Shown piece by piece: positions 41,601 through 47,600 of a stretch of 64,000 bases of DNA. This DNA is from Ophiura sarsii (Eukaryota; Echinodermata; Ophiuroidea; Amphilepidida; Ophiuridae). Position numbers and translations under genes: made by a program. Below the pieces are notes generated by a model. That model saw only the letters and a list, made by a program, of their open reading frames with translations. It did no database searches and was not told where the DNA came from. The stretch lies in the NCBI GenBank assembly GCA_035610835.1, contig CM069448.1, forward strand, positions 28,641,498 to 28,705,497, in the 5' to 3' direction. Within the stretch, counting starts at the first letter, position 1, and every line of letters begins with the position of its first letter.

Positions 41601-44600
41601 GGGTAAAATAAAAAAAATAACAAATAACAAACTTTTTTTTAAAAATATTTTGTTAAATAGAAAATTCATTTCTAATACTTTGTATCATCACCTTATATGA
41701 AATTTCACCTTCAAAAACTTACTTAACGAAAGTCACTTTTCTAATTAGCCTTATAATGTTATTCTATTGAACTATGTATATTTTATGGCTTGTTTTCATG
41801 ATTTCTTGTTTTGTAGCTTTTTATGACATCACAATCATCATTCACTCATAACTTTTTTGTAGTGATCGTAGAAAAATGATCAAAACAGTTCTGTAATAAG
41901 CACAGATTCAGCTTTCTTATGATATAAATATCTCCAATATGAAAAATCCCGACATGTGGCGGGTTTTCACAGATCGCATCACATATATTGAGAGCTCATA
42001 ACAGGACCTACCTTTTTCTCAACTGGTATAATTTCTACTTCTGGTTCCTCTGAGACTCCTGGGATAGGTGGGGTGAGGACTGCATTGTACAGGAATGGAA
42101 AATAGAAAACACAATTGGCAATATAATGCAAGTAATAACTCTTCTTCATCAATTCATGAACATGAAAAGCTATAGACATGGAGTATTGTTAATGAGTACA
42201 GATGTTTCATGCACATTCAATACCTCATGAATATACGCAATGCGTGCAACCAAATCAAATACAGTCCTTTACTGATATGCACAAATAAGCGCAGGCCACT
42301 AAACATTGACCTCCTCGTAAACATTAGTAACCCCATGAATAATGCGTTTCAAGTTCGATCACCAAAACAATTCGCGTAATGTCACAAACGCATGGCATAT
42401 TTGCATAACGTAGTAGTTACGCGACGTGTGAGTGGTTCGCTTGATCGATTTTCGATTAGATTGATCGATTTGTAATGGGTGAAGCATGGTTAAACTTCCG
42501 TAATTTGTAACTTTTTAAATAAATAAGTATCGTCCGTGTCATTAAATGACTATGTTATTTGACTGGTTTGAATCAGGATAATGACTTTGATCAGTTGTTT
42601 TGTCGGTTACTATGAAGAATCAAATATTTTACTTTGGGACCTCGGAATTACAGTATACATCAATATTTTTAGCAGCCTACCAAAAGTGAGGGACAAAAGC
42701 TCACTGAACATTATCATGTCTAAGAATACATTGTATAAAATGCTGCGGTATTCTAAACAACAACAAAGCAGACCTTATCCTCTGTATCGGAGTCCATCTC
42801 TACTGCTTAATAGCTATTGGTGTTAGCGCCCTCTATGTTTCAAAACATTGGGAGCTTTTGCACATTTCTTATTATCAATCAGGGAGAGCGTATGACAAGG
42901 TATACTCAACAACTAAAAAATACCTTACCCATCCTCTGTATCCAAGTCCATCTCTACCGCTTCATCGTGTTAGTTACATCCTCTATAGATGAGGACATAG
43001 AGATATCTTGCATATCAAGGGTATGACATGGTATACTGAACAACAACAAAAATACTGTACCTGAGTCCTCCGTATCCAAGTCCATCTCTATCGCTTCATC
43101 GTGCTATCTTACATCCTCTATAGATGAGGACATAGAGATATCTTGCACATCAAGGGTATGACATGGTATACTGAACAACAACAAAAATACTGTACCTGAG
43201 TCCTCCGTATCCAAGTCCATCTCTATCGCTTCATCGTGCTATCTTACATCCTCTATAGATGAGGACATAGAGATATCTTGCACATCAAGGGTATGACATG
43301 GTATACTGAACAACAACAAAAATACTGTACCTGAGTCCTCCGTATCCAAGTCCATCTCTATCGCTTCATCGTGCTATCTTACATCCTCTATAGATGAGGA
43401 CATAGAGATATCTTGCACATCAAGGGTATGACATGGTATACTGAACAACAACAAAAATACTGTACCTGAGTCCTCCGTATCCAAGTCCATCTCTATCGCT
43501 TCATCGTGCTATCTTACATCCTCTATAGATGAGGACATAGAGATATCTTGCACATCAAGGGTATGACATGGTATACTGAACAACAACAAAAATACTGTAC
43601 CTGAGTCCTCCGTATCCAAGTCCATCTCTATCGCTTCATCGTGCTATCTTACATCCTCTATAGATGAGGACATAGAGATATCTTGCACATCAAGGGTATG
43701 ACATGGTATACTGAACAACAACAAAAATACTGTACCTGAGTCCTCCGTATCCAAGTCCATCTCTATCGCTTCATAGTTATCAGTGCTAGCGCCCTCTCCA
43801 GTCGATGACATAGGAATTTCTTGTATATCGCTATCATTATCATCATCATCAATCAGAGAGACCTCCTTAAGATGCTGCTGAAAAATAAAGAAAAGTACGG
43901 TCTCAATGACTAGTTAACAACAAGTAAAAAAAAAAAAAAATTGAAAAGTTGGTCTGAATTCAGAGCTCAAAATAGACTGGGGCTAATTAGTTAGCCCCCA
44001 AATGTTACAAAATGGCCCCCTGAAAAAAAATATCAATCAATGCTAAAAAGAACACACAGGGCTACTTTTTATCAATTCTGTTTAAAATAGCCCCCCATAA
44101 TCCAAAAAGTATTTTGAGCCGTCTCTATACTTTTACCTTTACAACTTACAATGTGAAAAAGAGTGTTTAAAAGTTGAGGTGTCCCTGTTACTGTGTCACC
44201 ACCTCAAGTTGGAGTGGGATGTCAATGTGGTTTTTTTACCGCTGTATCATAATATCGGACAAGTGCATAAGTCCAATGCCATAGCCTGTGCACCTGCGGT
44301 TTACATGGTCAGAAGAGATTATTGGTCCTGATACAAAATGATGGCATTTGACTTAATTATGGAATTGAAAAGGAGTCAGCTTACAAAAATATGTCACATT
44401 TTACTCCCTTTTTTGTTTTAAAAATGATCTACATCATCTACTCAAGATGAGGTTAGAGTGAAGATGACACATTTCTATGATTATATACCTGTTTATGAAT
44501 TGAATCTCGTGATCGTTTCCTTTTTGGTGCATCAACGCCTCTGGTCATGTGATCCATGAAGAGCTCATAGCGACCTTTTTCATCTGTTGCCTTGTTGATT

Positions 44601-47600
44601 TCAACGGTGAGACTGTGTTGTTTCTTCCACTTCAACAGCTTCTGTTTACGCTCCTCCTGACGGGCCTGTTTGCTAAGCTTACTCACCGGAGATGCAATAT
44701 CTGTGGCTGCGTATGGGTGTAAAATGGCATATCAAAATTACTCACTGATTATTCATTTTATGCACAACATTCCCACCTGTGTTTGAAATTCCTGAGCTTT
44801 AATCTCATTTGAATATGAATGGGCCAAGAAACTCCAGCCAGCTGGGGTGACAGACTAGGCTTTACCCCACTACACCACATCAGTTCCACCTCTCTTATAG
44901 AGTGACTTTCAATTATTTTTTGGAGCAAACAGGCTAGATGGACATTTGGATGAATCTTGTTGGCAAATTTTGGTACCAAATTTGCCACAAAACAACAAAG
45001 ATAAGCCATGATTACCACCAGTTAATGAAAATCTGTAACGTTTCCAAATTTGCATGGAAGAAAAGACCGAAGGTTACCAAGCAAATTTCCCCTGCGCGGG
45101 CTAATTCAAATTCAAACTGTCATGCATGGGTAGTGTAGCATGTGTGATCGATATCCCAAGCGGTCATCCAGGCCATGCAATGCATACACAGCATTTCCTC
45201 TCCGCGCAGTGTGTTGAAAATGCGAATTTGGAAACAGATTTTCTTTAAATGGGGCTAATCATGGCTTATCATTGTTGTTTTGTGGTTAAAATTTGGTACT
45301 AAATTGTGCCAAAACGATTCATCCAAATGTCTATCTAATCTAACCTGTTTGGTCAAAACATAATTGGAAGTCACGTAAACAAAGTGTACATGCATGAATG
45401 ACTTTCTTTTGTTGAGCACTTTATATTTACAATTTTCTTTGGCTATTTCCTCCATTGGCTCTTGCTGGTTCTCCTTTTCTTCCATCGCATTCACAGCATC
45501 AGGGGCAGAATTCATCAGTTCTAGATTGTTTTCCTTTTCTTCCCTCGCTGCAACTGCTCTGGTGGCAGATTGCAGGGCAATCATTCTCAACTGCAACTCA
45601 TCCATCTCATCATCATCGTCTTCCTCTTCAGCTTCTGCTACTTCAGGTTTTGTCTAAAAAAATCAAAGAAAACAGTGGAAAGGCTATACTCAGTATGCAA
45701 TGCCCAAACATTATAATTATAGTCTGATTAAGTATTGAAGGAACAAGTTTCCACTAGCGTATGAGCAACTTCGAGATACGCGATTGATGTAGCACTAGCG
45801 CGGGGACTTGTGCGTAATTTCAGCTTTACGCAGCAAACAGAGCGAGTGTGTATACAACGCATTTAAATGCAGCATACACAGCACATGAAGCTTGCTACTT
45901 GTTATGCAGTTTGCTATTCCGCAAACTGTTCATTCAATTATTGATAAGACTATAGTATTAGTATTAATTTTTACCTATCTTGTTCAAATGATGTTACGAT
46001 TGATTCTGTCTTGTAGCAAAAACCTTTTTTTTTTATTCCAGCGTCATTGCTCATGAATACCTTTTTCAAAATTCCATAACTCGAAGATGACCATTTACTA
46101 TTTTCCATTATGAAATTTACGATTGCTTATTGTCCCTGTTCTGTCAAAACCTTCAGCATGTTTAAACTAGTAATACCTCCTACAATAACCTTTGGGCAGT
46201 CTGCTCTAAACATATTCCAGGGCCACAAACACATCAAAACCTTGAAAAGTGCTCTTGCCCCTGAACACTCTCTATGCATAACCGTGACCGTTGGGCAATT
46301 TGACTGCATGCTGACGGGCTAGAAAAACAACCACAACGTTATGAGTTACATACCTCCTTTCTGCTACTCTGATGATGATGCTCTAATTTCTCTAAAACTT
46401 CTGACTGGGAACCTGACCTTGATCTTGACCTAGACTTTTGCTTGTGACCTCTGACCTCAAAGCTTGCTGGAGAGTTCAGAAGGTCACGTGAGGCAGTTAT
46501 AACATCAGTTTTTGCCTGTTGAATGGCTTCCTGTATTTCTCTGTGTTTCAGGAGTAGCTGTTCATATTGTTCCATGTCAGAGGTGCGCATTTTCTTCCTG
46601 CTGTGTGGTGTTAGAGGTGCATGTGACGGATGCTTTTGGTGCAATACTGTTGTATTGAAGATAATGTGCTCAGGAAATGATCATAGTGAAAATAATATGA
46701 AATGAAATAAAAAGGCATGCATTTTGTATTCGAAGCGTGTCTGATAACACAACTATATTAAATGCTTTTCCTACCCTTGACTACCAAAAAATAAAAAATA
46801 AATAGAATATAGGCATTAAATAAAAATAATAATAATTAGGTAGGAGTTTTTGCTAACAGATTGTGCACTACCACTGAATTGAGTGCATATTTTGTGAAAT
46901 ACACCACAGTAAGTCATATATAAGCCTCCAAATAAGCAGGTCTTGACCAGGAGTTAATTTTTATGGAAAGTGGCTCCTGGTCTTGAGGTTTGAAGATGGA
47001 ATCAGGATCAATTTAACAGAGAGCGGCCATTTTGAGAAACAACCAACATTGCAAATTTATGAGTAAAAAACAATATTATTGGAAGCTTTTATTTATAAAA
47101 TCAAATGAGTGGAGAATGAAATGAATTAGGTACAGGTTAATTAATAATACAGATTTTTTAGATATTAACAAAGTTTGAATATCAGGTGCTGATTTTTGCC
47201 AAAAAAAAGCAAAGTTCAGTTCAACCAGGACAACCAGTCACTTATTGGGTGAAAAGTGGCTCCTGGTCATGTCTTGTAGGAGGTTAACTAGGAGATAAGG
47301 GTGGGCATCGCCACTGTTTTTCATGTTGCGATATCGCTGCTAAATATGTTGCAATGTCGATAATATCGCGACATTTTTTAACTTAGAAAATGGTATTAAT
47401 GGGTCAGATTTCTTGCTGATTATGCCATTTTTGCCATCATTATTTCGGCAATTAGTAGGGAACTAAACAATCACAACCAATCGCGGCGTTCAATCGCGGC
47501 GTCATGCAATAGCAACTGACCAAAATCATCATTATGCATGCGTTGTGACCGTGGGAAAGGTCAATTTACAATTTTCATTCACAACATCTCTTTCGGATGT

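Noticed and set aside
43061..43735. A CRISPR-like regular repeat array
   Set aside because: The 135-bp period has no repeat-spacer structure; the units are copies of a eukaryotic exon half.
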